In this document: in pieces, positions 1-9,070 of the stretch | Layout of the letters: each line of letters opens with the position of its first letter | How positions within the stretch are numbered: the first letter of the stretch is position 1 | Assembly (NCBI RefSeq): GCF_009912395.1 | Contig: NZ_WNDO01000014.1 | Location: forward strand, 62,001 to 126,000 | Direction of reading: 5' to 3' | Origin: Luteibacter sp. | GTDB taxonomy: Bacteria; Pseudomonadota; Gammaproteobacteria; Xanthomonadales; Rhodanobacteraceae | Length of the DNA stretch: 64,000 nucleotides | Position numbers and translations under genes: made by a program | The notes under the pieces: generated by a model | Told to the model about the DNA's origin: nothing | What the model saw: the letters and a program-made list of their open reading frames with translations, nothing else | Databases searched by the model: none

Positions 1-678
1 GTGGCGATCTCCGCCGAGCGGGCGGATGGCGACAAGGCACGTGTCACGCTGTCCAACCAGACCGGCTACGGCACCATCCGCTATACCGTCGACGGTTCGG
101 CGCCGACGCCGCAGTCCAAGGCCTATGAAGGCCCGTTCGACGTGACGCTGCCGACCACCTTGCAGGCCAACGCCTTCGCTGGCGGCTTCGGGCTGGCGGG
201 TCCGCGCTCCGAGGCCATCGACGCGAAGTCGCTGCTCAACCGCACGAGCGACCAGCTGAACACCTGCAGCGACAAGCTCGTGCTGCGCCTGGAGGCGCCC
301 GAGTCGATCAACGGCGTGCGCCCGCTCTACAAGGTGGACATCATGGACACCTGCTGGATGTGGAAGAAGGTGCCGCTCGATGGCCTTTACCGCATCGAAG
401 TGAATGTCGATCGCCTGCCCTACAACTACCAGCTGTGGAAGGACACCAAGGGCATCGTTTCGCGCAAGTCGCGCACGCGTGCCGGTGAGATCGAGGTTCA
501 CCTGGACAGCTGCGACGGTCCGAAGATCAGCTCCATCTCGCTGGCCGCGGCCAACGACGGTCGTGCGACCCTGCAGGGCACCTTGCCCAAGCGCGAAGGC
601 GTGCACGACCTGTGCTTCGTGATCACCGGCAAGCCGGGTCCGAAGCTGTGGGTGATCGGGGATATCCAGTTGCGTTGA
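1..678 (+). CDS. C-terminal part of a GH20-type beta-N-acetylhexosaminidase (partial)
   Basis: The gene runs in from the left edge, so only its last 225 codons are seen; it ends at TGA 676-678. Near residues 25-50 is a segment of the kind YTVDGSAPTP..YEGPF, which resembles the all-beta chitobiase/hexosaminidase C-terminal domain found after the catalytic barrel of GH20 enzymes. The rest has four cysteines or more in short beta-like stretches (CSDKL, DTCW, DSCDG, DLCF) and looks exported. GH20 enzymes release terminal N-acetylglucosamine from chitin oligomers or glycans in the periplasm. The catalytic domain itself lies outside the window, so the family call rests only on the tail. It is separated from the convergent lhr gene by a hairpin repeat. 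Confidence 0.6.
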   Translation: MAISAERADGDKARVTLSNQTGYGTIRYTVDGSAPTPQSKAYEGPFDVTLPTTLQANAFAGGFGLAGPRSEAIDAKSLLNRTSDQLNTCSDKLVLRLEAPESINGVRPLYKVDIMDTCWMWKKVPLDGLYRIEVNVDRLPYNYQLWKDTKGIVSRKSRTRAGEIEVHLDSCDGPKISSISLAAANDGRATLQGTLPKREGVHDLCFVITGKPGPKLWVIGDIQLR

Positions 679-687
679 GGCACAGCC

Positions 688-748
688 ATCGCGCGCAAGC
701 GCGCTCCTACATGTGATGACTTGTTGTAGGAGCGCGCTCGCGCGCGAT
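688..748. repeat. REP-like inverted repeat, GTAGGAGCGCGC family, copy 1
   Basis: Arms at 688-710 and 726-748 are inverted copies (right arm GTAGGAGCGCGCTCGCGCGC, then GAT) around a 15-base loop. The element lies between the convergent ends of the hexosaminidase-like gene and lhr and could act as a bidirectional terminator. The same family recurs at 36196-36277 and 60253-60318. Confidence 0.85.
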
Positions 749-778
749 AAACCAACGAAGCGATGAAGCGGTGAAGGC

Positions 779-3700
779 CTAGCCCACCAACACCCACCTA
801 TCCGCCCGCCGCTGCAAGGCCCCGAGCACCTCACGCTCCTCGTCGCCGATCAGTTCGACGAGCGCCACGAACTTCCCCGCCACCATGGCACCCATCGGCA
901 CACCGTCGCGGATCGCGATGCGTGTGCCGATCACGGCTGGTAGCTTCGTGCCGGCGACAATACCCCCGACGATGTTCAATGGATCGGTGCCCGCGATGCA
1001 GACGATCTCGCCGTCGTGCGGGCGATGACGAATTTGCCGCAGCGCCACCAACGCATCCGGCAGCGCGAACTGCTCGCCGACCAGGCCATCCACGAAACGA
1101 CCACCGCGGATTTCACCCCGGGCTTCCAGCCGGTGATAGACGCGCCGCAGGTCCCTCCACGGTGGCAGCCAAGCGGCCTCGCGTTCCAGGATGCGCCAGC
1201 TCACCACGCCGTAGCGACGCAGCAGCGTGCGCGCGATGTGTTCCAGTCCGTCGGTGTCATTGCGTTCTTCGCGAGGCCGACGCGCCAGGGACCAGCGCCC
1301 GGCGTCCTCGATGCCGCTCAGCATGTGCCGCCGCGTACGCCGATGGCGATGGTTGTCGCGCTTGGACGCAGGCAGCAACAAGGCGCGCAGGCCGGCGAAA
1401 CTGTCGGCGGTGATGCGTCCGGCGGCGACCAGTTCGCCCAGGGCATCTTCCAGTTCGGTACGAAGCAGACGGGTAGTCGACGCGAGTTCATCGAAGAACA
1501 GCGCGCCTTCGTCACGAAGCGCGTCGGCCACGGCCTGGGCGCGCGAGGAAAGCTTCACGTCGTCGCTGGCAGCCGGTGCGGCGGCGGACCAGATGCCGAG
1601 CTGTCGACGCGGCAGCAACACGATCGGCGTGGCGCGTACGGGGCCACCGGTTCCCGTGCCGGGACGCAGGCGGCTCCACACCACGCGACCCGCGCGGCAG
1701 AGATCGTCGAGCCAGCCGATGCCGTAGTCGCTCACGCGGGAAGGCAGCAGCTCGGATTCCCAGGCTCCCGCCGCGGCCTCGAAGCCTTCGAGCTGGGCGA
1801 TGACGCCTGCGAGTGCATCGGGACCGGCGACCTGGCCCTGTCGCGTGACGTGTTGCCAGTCGAGCAGGAAGCGATAGAAGTCGCGTGGTGCCACCGGTTC
1901 GATCTCGCGACGCAGGCGGCCGATGGTGTAGCGGTGGATACGCGCGAGAAGATGGCGTTCGCACCACTCCAGGTCCGTGACACCCGGCGAGAACGGGCCG
2001 CGCATGACGTAGCCCTCGCTTTCCAGCGAAGTGAGGGCCAGCTCCACGTCGGCCAGTGGCACGTCGAGCGATGTTGCTATGTCGACGGCAGGTACAGGCC
2101 CCAGGCCGCCGAGTCGCCCGCGCACGATGTCGACCAGCGCGTCCTCGCGCGTCCAGGCCTGCGTGGCGAATTCGGCGGGCGCGTCGATGGCCGGGTGCAT
2201 GGGCGCGTCGGGATGCACGGCTCCCCATGCGGGGAGCCGTTCCGCCGCGACCCATAGCGCGGTGTCGCCGGTGCCGAGCAGCGTCGCGCGCGAATCCTTG
2301 CCCAGTGCCGCCAGCCAACGATTCCAACCGCCGTTGTCACGAGCTTCGTCCTGCGTGACCGCGCCCAGCAGCATCAGCGCCTCGTGCATCTCGTCGGCGC
2401 TACGTGCCTCCGGCCATGCCTCCTCGCGCACGGCGGCAATCGCCTCGGCATCCAGGCGGCCGAGATCGTCCGCGCTCTGCGCTTCGTTCCAGCGTCGCGA
2501 CTGCACTGCCTGGGTGCGGCGCTCCTCCAGCGGTGCGTCGTCGAGGAAGGCATACGGCGCGGCGCTGAGCACTTCCGCCGCCAGCGGCGACGGCGTGGCG
2601 AGGTCGCGCGCCAGCACGCGGATACGGCCGGATTCCAGGCCGCGTAACACGTCGAGCCATCCCTCGCTGTCCATCGCCTCGTGCAGGCAGTCGTGCAGGG
2701 TCTGGTTGACCAGCGGATGATCGGGCACCTCGCGCTCGCCCACGATGTTTTCCAGGCAGGCGACCTGGTCGGGGAACACGGTGGCGAGCAGGTCTTCGCT
2801 CTTCATGCGCTGCAACTGCGGTGCGACCTTCTTGCCACCATTGAAGCGCGGCAACGCCAGCGAGGTGGTGGCGTTCCAGCGCCAGCGTACGCCGAACAGC
2901 GGCGCGTCGAGCAGGGCTTGCACGAGCACGTGTTCGGCGCTGTTGGAATGCAGGTAACGTGACACGTCGTCCAGCGGGAAGCTGTGGCTGGTGGACAGCG
3001 ACAGGATGATCGCGTCTTCCGTCGCCGCCGCCTGCAGTTCGAAATTGAACTTGCGGCAGAAGCGCTTGCGCAACGCGAGACCCCACGCCTTGTTGATGCG
3101 ACTGCCGAACGGCGTATGGATGATCAGCTGCGTACCGCCTGACTCGTCGAAGAAGCGTTCCATCACGAGCGTATCGTGCGTCGGTAGCGCGCCCAGTGCG
3201 GCACGGGCACGGAACAGGTACTCCACGATCTGTTCGGCGGCCGCCTTCGACAGCGACAGGGTCTGCATCAACCAGGCAAGCGCGCATTCACGGCCGCCTT
3301 CGTCGAAGCATGCGGAGAGTTCGCCGCGCAGGCGCGATACGCCGCTGGACAGCTCTGCCGTGCGTCCCGGTGCCTCGCCCAGCCAGAAGGGGATGTTCGG
3401 TGGTTGGCCCTGCGCGTCCTCGACACGCAGGCGGCCCATCTCCACGCGGATGATCCGGTAGGAACGGTTACCGAGCTGGAACACGTCGCCGGCGAGGCTT
3501 TCCACCGCGAAGTCCTCGTTCACCGTGCCGATCATCGTGGCCTGCGGTTCGAGCACGACGTTGTAGTCGCCTGTTTCCGGGATCGTGCCGCCGGAGGTGA
3601 CGGCGGCCAGGCGTGCGCCGCGCCGTTCGCGCAGGCGACGGTTCACGGCATCGCGATGGATATAGGCACCGCGCGGGCCGACGCGTGTCGTGAAGCCTTC

Positions 3701-5080
3701 GGCAAGCATGCGCACGATGCCGTCGAAGGTCTCCCGTCGCAATGCGCGATAGGGGTAGGCACGCTTTACCAGGTCGAACAGCGCATCCTCGTCCCATTCC
3801 TGGCAAGCCACCTCCGCGACGATCTGCTGGGCCAGCACGTCCACGGGTTCATGCGGAAGGATCAGGGCGTCGAGTTCGCCACGACGCACGCAGTCGAGCA
3901 GCGCGGCGCATTCCACGAGATCGTCGCGCGAGGTCGGGAACAGGCGGGCTTTGGGCGTGCCGCCCACGGCATGGCCGGAGCGCCCGGCACGTTGCAGGAA
4001 GGCGGCGATGGAGCGCGGCGAGGCGATCTGGCAGACCAGCTCGACATCGCCGATGTCGATGCCCAGTTCCAGCGAGGCGGTGGCGACGAGCACGCGCAGC
4101 TTGCCCTGCTTCAGGCGTTGCTCGGCGTCGAGGCGTTGCTCGCGCGAAAGACTGCCGTGGTGCGCGGCGACGATTTCCTTGCCGAGTCGTTCGGAGAGAT
4201 GTCTCGCCAATCGCTCGGCCATGCGCCGCGTGTTCACGAAGACCAGCGTGGTGCGATGCTGTTCGACAAGGTTGGCGAGCCGGTTGTAGACCAGCTCCCA
4301 CATGTCGTTGGACATCACCGCTTCGAGCGGCACCGGCGGCACCTCGATGGCCAGGTCGCGCGCGCGGGTATGGCCGATGTCCACGATGGCGCAGTCGCCC
4401 GCTTCGTCGCCGATCAGGAACGCGGCCACCTTGTCGATGGGTTTCTGCGTCGCCGACAGGCCGATGCGCACGATGCGTCGCTGGGCCAGCGACTCCAGTC
4501 GTTCCAGCGACAGCGCGAGATGGCTGCCGCGCTTGCTGGCCGCCACGGCGTGGATTTCGTCGACGATCACTTCGCGCACGTGGCGCAGCATCTCCCTGCC
4601 CGATGCCGAACCGAGCAGGACGTAGAGCGATTCCGGCGTGGTGACGAGGATGTGCGGCGGCCGCTTGCGCATGCGTTCACGGTCGGGTGACGGCGTGTCG
4701 CCCGTGCGCACCGCGGTGCGGATGTCGACATCGGGCAGTCCTTGCCGACGCAGTTCCTCGCGGATGCCCGCCAGCGGTGCTTCCAGATTGATGCGGATGT
4801 CGTTGGACAGCGCCTTCAGCGGCGACACGTAGAGGATGGTGGTGCGATCGCGCAGTCCACCGTCGCGCACGCCTTCGCGGACGAGACCGTCGATGGCGGA
4901 AAGGAACGCGGTGAGTGTCTTGCCCGAGCCGGTCGGCGCGGCCACGAGCGTATGCCGCCCCGAGTGGATCAGCGGCCACGCCGCCACCTGCGCATCGGTC
5001 GGCGCGGGGAACGTGGCCTGGAACCAGGCCTGGACGGCAGGATGAAATTCGGCGAGCGGCATCGACTTTTGTGAATTCAT
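779..5080 (-). CDS. lhr: Lhr-type large ATP-dependent helicase
   Basis: This is a 1433-residue superfamily 2 helicase with the full-length Lhr layout. Visible motifs are motif I APTGSGKT (residues 48-55), motif II DEIH in VIVDEIHAV (about 170), motif III SAT in GLSATQKP, and motif [10 protein letters not shown] (about 370), followed by the long Lhr-specific C-terminal region. Known bacterial Lhr proteins are about 1500 residues, translocate 3'-5' on single-stranded DNA, unwind RNA:DNA hybrids and are linked to DNA damage repair. The start ATG at 5078-5080 is followed by [12 protein letters not shown]; a second Met is at residue 7. It stands alone, with no adjacent nuclease or phosphoesterase gene, and is divergent from the GH3 gene 131 bases away. 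Confidence 0.95.
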   Translation of the reverse strand: MNSQKSMPLAEFHPAVQAWFQATFPAPTDAQVAAWPLIHSGRHTLVAAPTGSGKTLTAFLSAIDGLVREGVRDGGLRDRTTILYVSPLKALSNDIRINLEAPLAGIREELRRQGLPDVDIRTAVRTGDTPSPDRERMRKRPPHILVTTPESLYVLLGSASGREMLRHVREVIVDEIHAVAASKRGSHLALSLERLESLAQRRIVRIGLSATQKPIDKVAAFLIGDEAGDCAIVDIGHTRARDLAIEVPPVPLEAVMSNDMWELVYNRLANLVEQHRTTLVFVNTRRMAERLARHLSERLGKEIVAAHHGSLSREQRLDAEQRLKQGKLRVLVATASLELGIDIGDVELVCQIASPRSIAAFLQRAGRSGHAVGGTPKARLFPTSRDDLVECAALLDCVRRGELDALILPHEPVDVLAQQIVAEVACQEWDEDALFDLVKRAYPYRALRRETFDGIVRMLAEGFTTRVGPRGAYIHRDAVNRRLRERRGARLAAVTSGGTIPETGDYNVVLEPQATMIGTVNEDFAVESLAGDVFQLGNRSYRIIRVEMGRLRVEDAQGQPPNIPFWLGEAPGRTAELSSGVSRLRGELSACFDEGGRECALAWLMQTLSLSKAAAEQIVEYLFRARAALGALPTHDTLVMERFFDESGGTQLIIHTPFGSRINKAWGLALRKRFCRKFNFELQAAATEDAIILSLSTSHSFPLDDVSRYLHSNSAEHVLVQALLDAPLFGVRWRWNATTSLALPRFNGGKKVAPQLQRMKSEDLLATVFPDQVACLENIVGEREVPDHPLVNQTLHDCLHEAMDSEGWLDVLRGLESGRIRVLARDLATPSPLAAEVLSAAPYAFLDDAPLEERRTQAVQSRRWNEAQSADDLGRLDAEAIAAVREEAWPEARSADEMHEALMLLGAVTQDEARDNGGWNRWLAALGKDSRATLLGTGDTALWVAAERLPAWGAVHPDAPMHPAIDAPAEFATQAWTREDALVDIVRGRLGGLGPVPAVDIATSLDVPLADVELALTSLESEGYVMRGPFSPGVTDLEWCERHLLARIHRYTIGRLRREIEPVAPRDFYRFLLDWQHVTRQGQVAGPDALAGVIAQLEGFEAAAGAWESELLPSRVSDYGIGWLDDLCRAGRVVWSRLRPGTGTGGPVRATPIVLLPRRQLGIWSAAAPAASDDVKLSSRAQAVADALRDEGALFFDELASTTRLLRTELEDALGELVAAGRITADSFAGLRALLLPASKRDNHRHRRTRRHMLSGIEDAGRWSLARRPREERNDTDGLEHIARTLLRRYGVVSWRILEREAAWLPPWRDLRRVYHRLEARGEIRGGRFVDGLVGEQFALPDALVALRQIRHRPHDGEIVCIAGTDPLNIVGGIVAGTKLPAVIGTRIAIRDGVPMGAMVAGKFVALVELIGDEEREVLGALQRRADRWVLVG

Positions 5081-5155
5081 TGAACCACTTAAGTGGGGTC
5101 GGTCGACCCATGCGGCAAGGTCCCAGCCTAGCGCGATCCGGTCTCGCGGGTTGCG

Positions 5156-5192
5156 ATGAAAACGTTACTGGAACATCGTTGGGCGTTTTCAT
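5156..5192. promoter_or_regulatory. candidate split palindromic operator upstream of the GH3 gene
   Basis: ATGAAAACG (5156-5164) and its exact reverse complement CGTTTTCAT (5184-5192) are separated by 19 bases and lie just before the GH3 start at 5212. TGAAAACG/CGTTTTCA are the two halves of a LacI/GalR-family-like operator; here they are separated instead of joined. Whether a regulator binds is inference; no LacI-type gene is in the window. Confidence 0.35.
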
Positions 5193-5211
5193 TCGGAACG
5201 GATCCGTACCC

Positions 5212-7419
5212 ATGACCGCCGACGCGCGCCGCACTGCCCTCGCCTTCGCCATTACCGCCGGCCTCGCCGCCTCCGCCAGCGCGGCCACGCCGCCCGCGCA
5301 TCCCTGGATGGATCGCACGCTTTCGGCCGATCGTCGCGCCGAACTCGTCGTGGCGGCGATGACCGACGACGAGAAGTTCCGCCTCATCCGCGCCGACTTC
5401 GGCCAGAAGAGCGAAAAGCTGCCACAGCCCGAGGGCGCGCTGGGCGGTGCCGGCTATGTGCCGGCGATGCCTCGCCTTGGCCTGCCGGCCATCCAGGAGA
5501 CCGACGCGAGCCTGGGCGTGACCCGCACGGGTTCCGATGGCAAGGGCGCGATCTCGCTGCCGGCCGGCCTCGCCACGGCGGCCAGCTTCGATCCGGCGGT
5601 GGCCCACGCGGGCGGCCGCATGATCGGTGGCGAAGCACGCGGCAAGGGCTACGGCGTGATGCTCGTCGGTGGCGTGAACCTGACGCGCGATCCGCGCAAC
5701 GGCCGCAACTTCGAGTACGCGGGCGAAGACGCCCTGCTGGCCGGCACCATGGCCGCCGCCGCCGTGAAGGGCGTGCAGGAACGCCACGTGGTCGCCACGG
5801 TGAAGCACTTCGCCATCAACGACCTCGAATCCGGCCGCAACACGCTCAGCTCGGACATCGATCCGGTGGCGCTGCGCGAATCCGACCTGCTCGCCTTCGA
5901 GCTGGCCATCGCCAAGGGCGATCCGGGCTCGGTGATGTCGGCCTACAACAAGGTCAACGGCATCTACTCCGGCGAACACGACTGGTTGCTCAACCAGGTG
6001 CTCAAGGGCGAATGGGGTTACAAGGGCTTCGTCATGTCCGACTGGGGTGGCGTGCACAGCGCGGCGAAGGCCGCGATGGCCGGCCTCGACCAGGAGTCGG
6101 CAGGCGAGGTGTTCGACAAGGAAGTCTTCTTCGACAAGCCGCTGCGCGAGGCCTACGCCAAGGGTGAATTCCCGAAGGCGCGCCTGGACGACATGGTCAA
6201 GCGCATCCTGCGCAGCCTGTTCGCGCATGGCGTGATCGACGATCCGGTGACGGGTGGCAAGCCGCCTTACGCGGCCGATCGCGTTGTCGCCCGCGACACG
6301 CTCGAAGCCGGCGCTGTGCTCCTGCGCAACGAGAAGTCGTTGTTGCCGCTGGGCGGCAAAGGACAGTCCGTTGTCGTCATCGGTGCCCATGCCGACAAGG
6401 GCGTGCTTGCCGGCGGCGGTTCGTCGCTGGTCACCGACGAGGCGGGCGACCCGGTGCCGGGCCTGGAGCCCACCGGTTGGCCGGGTCCGATGCGTTACCA
6501 CCCGTCGGCGCCGCTCGATTACATCCGCAAGTTCGCCAGCAAGGCCAGCTTCGATCCGGGCACCGATCCCGCGGCTGCGGCGAAGGCGGCCGCGGCCGCC
6601 GATGTGGCCGTGGTGTTCGTCACCAAGTGGGCGGCAGAATCGTTCGACACGCCGGACCTCGCCCTGCCCGACAACCAGGATGCGCTGGTCGAGGCCGTGG
6701 TCAAGGCCAACCCGCACACCGTGGTCGTCCTGGAAACCAACGGCCCGGTGAAGATGCCCTGGCTCGACCGCGTAGGCGCGGTGATGCAGGCCTGGTATCC
6801 GGGCTCCGGCGGCGGTGAGGCCATCGCGCGCCTGCTCTACGGCAAGACAGCGCCCTCGGGCCGCCTGCCGCTCAGCTGGCCGCGCGACGAATCCGAACTG
6901 CCGCGTCTCACGATCCAGGGTGCCGGCCTGTACTCGAAGGAAAAGCCGGCCGACAACGTCGACTACAACATCGAAGGCGCGGACGTCGGCTACCGCTGGT
7001 ACGAAAAGAAGCACCTGAAGCCGCTGTTCGCCTTCGGCTACGGCCTGACCTACACGAGTTTCGCGTACAGCGACTTCAGCGTGGACAAGGACGCGAAGGG
7101 CCACCCTGTCGCCCACGTCACGGTGAAGAACACCGGTAAGGTCGCCGGCGCCGACGTGCCGCAGATCTACGTTACCGGCCCCTCGGGCGGCACGCGCCGC
7201 CTCGCTGGCTGGTCCAAGGTGGATCTCGGTCCGGGCGCCAGCCGTCGCGTCGACATCCCGCTCGAACCGCTCACCCTCGCCCGCTGGGACGACGCCGGCA
7301 AGCGCTGGCGCATCGCCGCCGGCCAGTACGCGTTCAAGCTGGGGCATTCGGCGGACGACTTCGCGGCCGACGCCCATGTGGACCTCACGGAAGCCTTCCC
7401 GACCGCGAAGGCTCCCTGA
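5212..7419 (+). CDS. secreted GH3 beta-glucosidase-family glycoside hydrolase
   Basis: The 735-residue protein begins with an export signal (LAFAITAGLAASASA, cut near residue 24) and has the two-domain GH3 layout plus a C-terminal fibronectin-III-like domain (PQIYVTGPSG near the end). The catalytic nucleophile is Asp277 in VMSDWGG, and KHF (198-200) is the substrate-pocket Lys-His pair. GH3 enzymes of this length hydrolyse beta-linked glucosides or related oligosaccharides in the periplasm. I chose ATG 5212 because it opens directly on the signal peptide; the frame stays open further upstream but that part overlaps lhr. It resembles bacterial BglX/Xyl3-type enzymes; substrate cannot be told from sequence. 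Confidence 0.92.
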   Translation: MTADARRTALAFAITAGLAASASAATPPAHPWMDRTLSADRRAELVVAAMTDDEKFRLIRADFGQKSEKLPQPEGALGGAGYVPAMPRLGLPAIQETDASLGVTRTGSDGKGAISLPAGLATAASFDPAVAHAGGRMIGGEARGKGYGVMLVGGVNLTRDPRNGRNFEYAGEDALLAGTMAAAAVKGVQERHVVATVKHFAINDLESGRNTLSSDIDPVALRESDLLAFELAIAKGDPGSVMSAYNKVNGIYSGEHDWLLNQVLKGEWGYKGFVMSDWGGVHSAAKAAMAGLDQESAGEVFDKEVFFDKPLREAYAKGEFPKARLDDMVKRILRSLFAHGVIDDPVTGGKPPYAADRVVARDTLEAGAVLLRNEKSLLPLGGKGQSVVVIGAHADKGVLAGGGSSLVTDEAGDPVPGLEPTGWPGPMRYHPSAPLDYIRKFASKASFDPGTDPAAAAKAAAAADVAVVFVTKWAAESFDTPDLALPDNQDALVEAVVKANPHTVVVLETNGPVKMPWLDRVGAVMQAWYPGSGGGEAIARLLYGKTAPSGRLPLSWPRDESELPRLTIQGAGLYSKEKPADNVDYNIEGADVGYRWYEKKHLKPLFAFGYGLTYTSFAYSDFSVDKDAKGHPVAHVTVKNTGKVAGADVPQIYVTGPSGGTRRLAGWSKVDLGPGASRRVDIPLEPLTLARWDDAGKRWRIAAGQYAFKLGHSADDFAADAHVDLTEAFPTAKAP

Positions 7420-7494
7420 CCGAACGCGGGAGCGGCCTGGGGTCGTTCCCGCTTCCTTCGCGCCGGCATGACGGCGGCCCGCCACAATGCGCGC

Positions 7495-8265
7495 ATGAAC
7501 TTGCGCACCCTGTGGTTACTTCCCGCGTTGATGACCCCTGCGGTGGCGATGGCCGATCCGCCCGACTTCGATCGTCCCGGCGCGGGTTTCGCTACGACGA
7601 CCGTGCCCGCGTGGACGCTTGCCTGGGAGCAGGGCTTGCCGACCTACCAGCGCGAGCGGCCGGGCGGCGTGCTGCACGGCACGTATACGGCGGACAGCCT
7701 GTTCCGGCTGGGCCTGGGCGGGCCGCTGGAGTTGCAACTAGGCGGCTCGGCGTGGAACCGCTTCGAGCAGGAGGACGTCGGCAGGCGCCAGCACCACCTG
7801 GGACACGGCGACAGCAGCGTAGGTCTCAAATTCGCGCCCGGCGGCTCGGCGGATGCGGGCGATTTCAGCTGGGCCGCACTAGCGAAGATCACCTACGCCA
7901 ACGGCGATCGCGACCTCAGCAACGACGCACGCCAATACAGCCTGGGCGCGACCATGCAGTGGAAGCCCGACGACATCCACCAGAACACGCTCTATGTGAA
8001 CCTGGATCGCCTGGGCCGCCAGAACACCTGGACCGTCGCGCCGACCTTCGGGCGTCGCTTTGGCGATCACTGGTCGGCCTATCTTGAAGCCGACCTCATC
8101 CACGACGGGAACGAAGGCAACGAAGTGCAGGCGGGCGGTGGCGTCGCCTGGGACATCGGCGAGCACCTGCAACTGGACGCTTACGCGCTGCACCGGATCG
8201 GCAGCCATGGGCCGTCGCTGATCGCCGGCCTGGGCGTGTCGGTGTTCTTCGGCCGGTCGAACTAG
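7495..8265 (+). CDS. outer-membrane beta-barrel protein, MetA-of-phenol-degradation-like ('transporter')
   Basis: A 256-residue protein with an N-terminal signal peptide (MNLRTLWLLPALMTPAVAMA). The mature part is rich in alternating hydrophobic/polar stretches with Gly and aromatic residues (for example LELQLGGSAWNRF, LGATMQWKP, GVSVFFGR at the very end, an aromatic-ended terminal strand), as expected for a small outer-membrane barrel. The opening FDRPGAGFATTTVPAWTLAWEQG resembles proteins annotated as MetA-type transporters. Start ATG 7495 is preferred over 7468 because it begins the signal peptide. Its stop overlaps the stop of the convergent small membrane gene by two bases. Cargo is unknown. 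Confidence 0.75.
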   Translation: MNLRTLWLLPALMTPAVAMADPPDFDRPGAGFATTTVPAWTLAWEQGLPTYQRERPGGVLHGTYTADSLFRLGLGGPLELQLGGSAWNRFEQEDVGRRQHHLGHGDSSVGLKFAPGGSADAGDFSWAALAKITYANGDRDLSNDARQYSLGATMQWKPDDIHQNTLYVNLDRLGRQNTWTVAPTFGRRFGDHWSAYLEADLIHDGNEGNEVQAGGGVAWDIGEHLQLDAYALHRIGSHGPSLIAGLGVSVFFGRSN

Positions 8266-8423
8266 CGGTTGGCGCGACGCATCGCGCGGAAGACGATCAC
8301 CGTAAGCACGAGGCCCACCAGCAGGCCGATGCCGGCACCCCACAGGGAGCCAGGGCGTGAGTCGACCAGGTAACCGATGCCGCAGCCAAGCAGCGCGAAT
8401 AAGGGAATAGGAAGGCAGCCCAT
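8262..8423 (-). CDS. 53-residue small membrane protein
   Basis: Reading 8423 down to 8262 gives an uninterrupted 53-residue frame, MGCLPIPLFALLGCGIGYLV at the N-terminus, then DSRPGSLWGAG, a second hydrophobic helix (IGLLVGLVLTVIVF) and a basic tail RAMRRANR. This is a two-helix inner-membrane protein with a short loop and a positive C-terminus, a pattern unlikely by chance. The stop codon (CTA on plus, 8262-8264) interlocks with the TAG of the convergent barrel gene (8263-8265). No strong ribosome site is visible; function unknown. Confidence 0.65.
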   Translation of the reverse strand: MGCLPIPLFALLGCGIGYLVDSRPGSLWGAGIGLLVGLVLTVIVFRAMRRANR

Positions 8424-8466
8424 CGGCAAAGCCTAGACGGCGAAGCGCAACGATGCAAAGGCGGCA

Positions 8467-8505
8467 CAAAAAAACATGGCCCTGACGCTCACGCGTAGGG
8501 CCATG
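8467..8505 (-). terminator. rho-independent terminator at the end of the candidate ncRNA
   Basis: On the minus strand the arms CATGGCCCT (8505-8497) and AGGGCCATG (8483-8475) form a perfect 9-bp stem, extended inward by a GCGT/ACGC pairing, followed directly by seven U residues (8474-8468). No minus-strand protein gene ends here, so the terminator needs another transcript, namely the structured RNA upstream. Confidence 0.85.
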
Positions 8506-8712
8506 GTGACCGTCCCTGGGTCTGGCGGCTATTGCCACACACTAACGCGGCCCGGCGAAGCCGACGCGGCGCTACCACCGATGAAGGGGGGATCGATCCT
8601 GGCGCTAGGGACGGACGGCATCCTGCCGTCGGATCGGTCATCGGCGATGTCGTTTCCCGCCGCTGGCAGGCTAGGCGGGAGACGACGCCATCTTCCTTAC
8701 GGGGACGCGGGC
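8467..8712 (-). ncRNA. candidate structured noncoding RNA of unknown family
   Basis: Upstream of a strong minus-strand terminator is about 200 bases with no coding frame but nested complementarity. A possible closing stem pairs 8702-8707 with 8511-8516 (CGTCCC/GGGACG). Inside it are a 13-bp hairpin with one wobble (8649-8661 with 8674-8686), a perfect 7-bp hairpin (8614-8620 with 8624-8630, GACGGCA) and a small CGGC-GAA-GCCG hairpin (8553-8563). A TATATC -10-like box lies at 8720-8715 on the minus strand; no good -35 is seen, so the 5' end is uncertain. I do not recognise it as tmRNA, RNase P RNA, SRP RNA or 6S RNA, although the closing stem plus terminator is a regulatory-sRNA-like layout. 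Confidence 0.55.
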
Positions 8713-8720
8713 CGGATATA

Positions 8721-9039
8721 GGAGAAGTCTTAAATTTCGTACGGTTTTGTACCGTGGGCGCTGTGCGCCATGATTAGACGTCAGGCTGGTGCGTGCGTCT
8801 CGGGCCTGGCCTTCGGTCGATGGGGTTTCACCTCGCGCAGTGGGGGCCTGGCGGGTTCCGGGGGCTTGGGAGCACCTCGACTGGCGAGACTGCGCAAGCG
8901 TGCGCAGTCCGATGTTCCGTAATCGCGTTTGCCGGGTTCGCGTTGCATCACCGTTCTCCGCATGGGCTCCCGCCCGAGCTACGAGCGTGATCGCCGAAAG
9001 GGAAATTTCCGGTGGCGTTGCGGTGAATGTTTCGTGACG
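8721..9039. other. intergenic stretch without a convincing gene
   Basis: It holds an inverted repeat ACGGT-TTTGT-ACCGT (8741-8755) just upstream of the putative ncRNA promoter and a 9-bp perfect hairpin GACTGCGCA-AGCG-TGCGCAGTC (8888-8909). A 60-codon minus frame (8781-8963) exists but is Pro/Arg/Lys-rich low complexity, spans the hairpin and lacks a ribosome site, so I do not call it a gene. Confidence 0.5.
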
Positions 9040-9065
9040 GGCGGGGTCGCCGCGACGGCCCCGCC
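9040..9065 (-). terminator. GC-rich hairpin downstream of the virJ/acvB-like gene
   Basis: GGCGGGG (9040-9046) pairs with CCCCGCC (9059-9065), with inner TCG/CGA pairing, immediately after the stop codon of the hydrolase gene on the minus strand. No clear U-tract follows, so termination is only plausible. Confidence 0.4.
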
Positions 9066-9070
9066 GGAGG

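Noticed and set aside
3404..4690. A long plus-strand frame inside lhr
   Set aside because: Antisense shadow: no domain, and the minus frame has all helicase motifs.
5128..7485. A 785-codon open frame antisense to the GH3 gene
   Set aside because: It is the mirror of a high-GC coding region with His/Arg/Gly-rich nonsense composition; the plus-strand frame has the signal peptide and GH3 motifs.
8476..8777. Two small plus-strand frames at 8476-8721 and 8532-8777
   Set aside because: They are antisense to the candidate ncRNA, overlap in different frames and have no ribosome site or family features.
8781..8963. A 60-codon minus frame in the gap
   Set aside because: Low-complexity Pro/Arg/Lys content, no ribosome site, and a 9-bp hairpin inside it.
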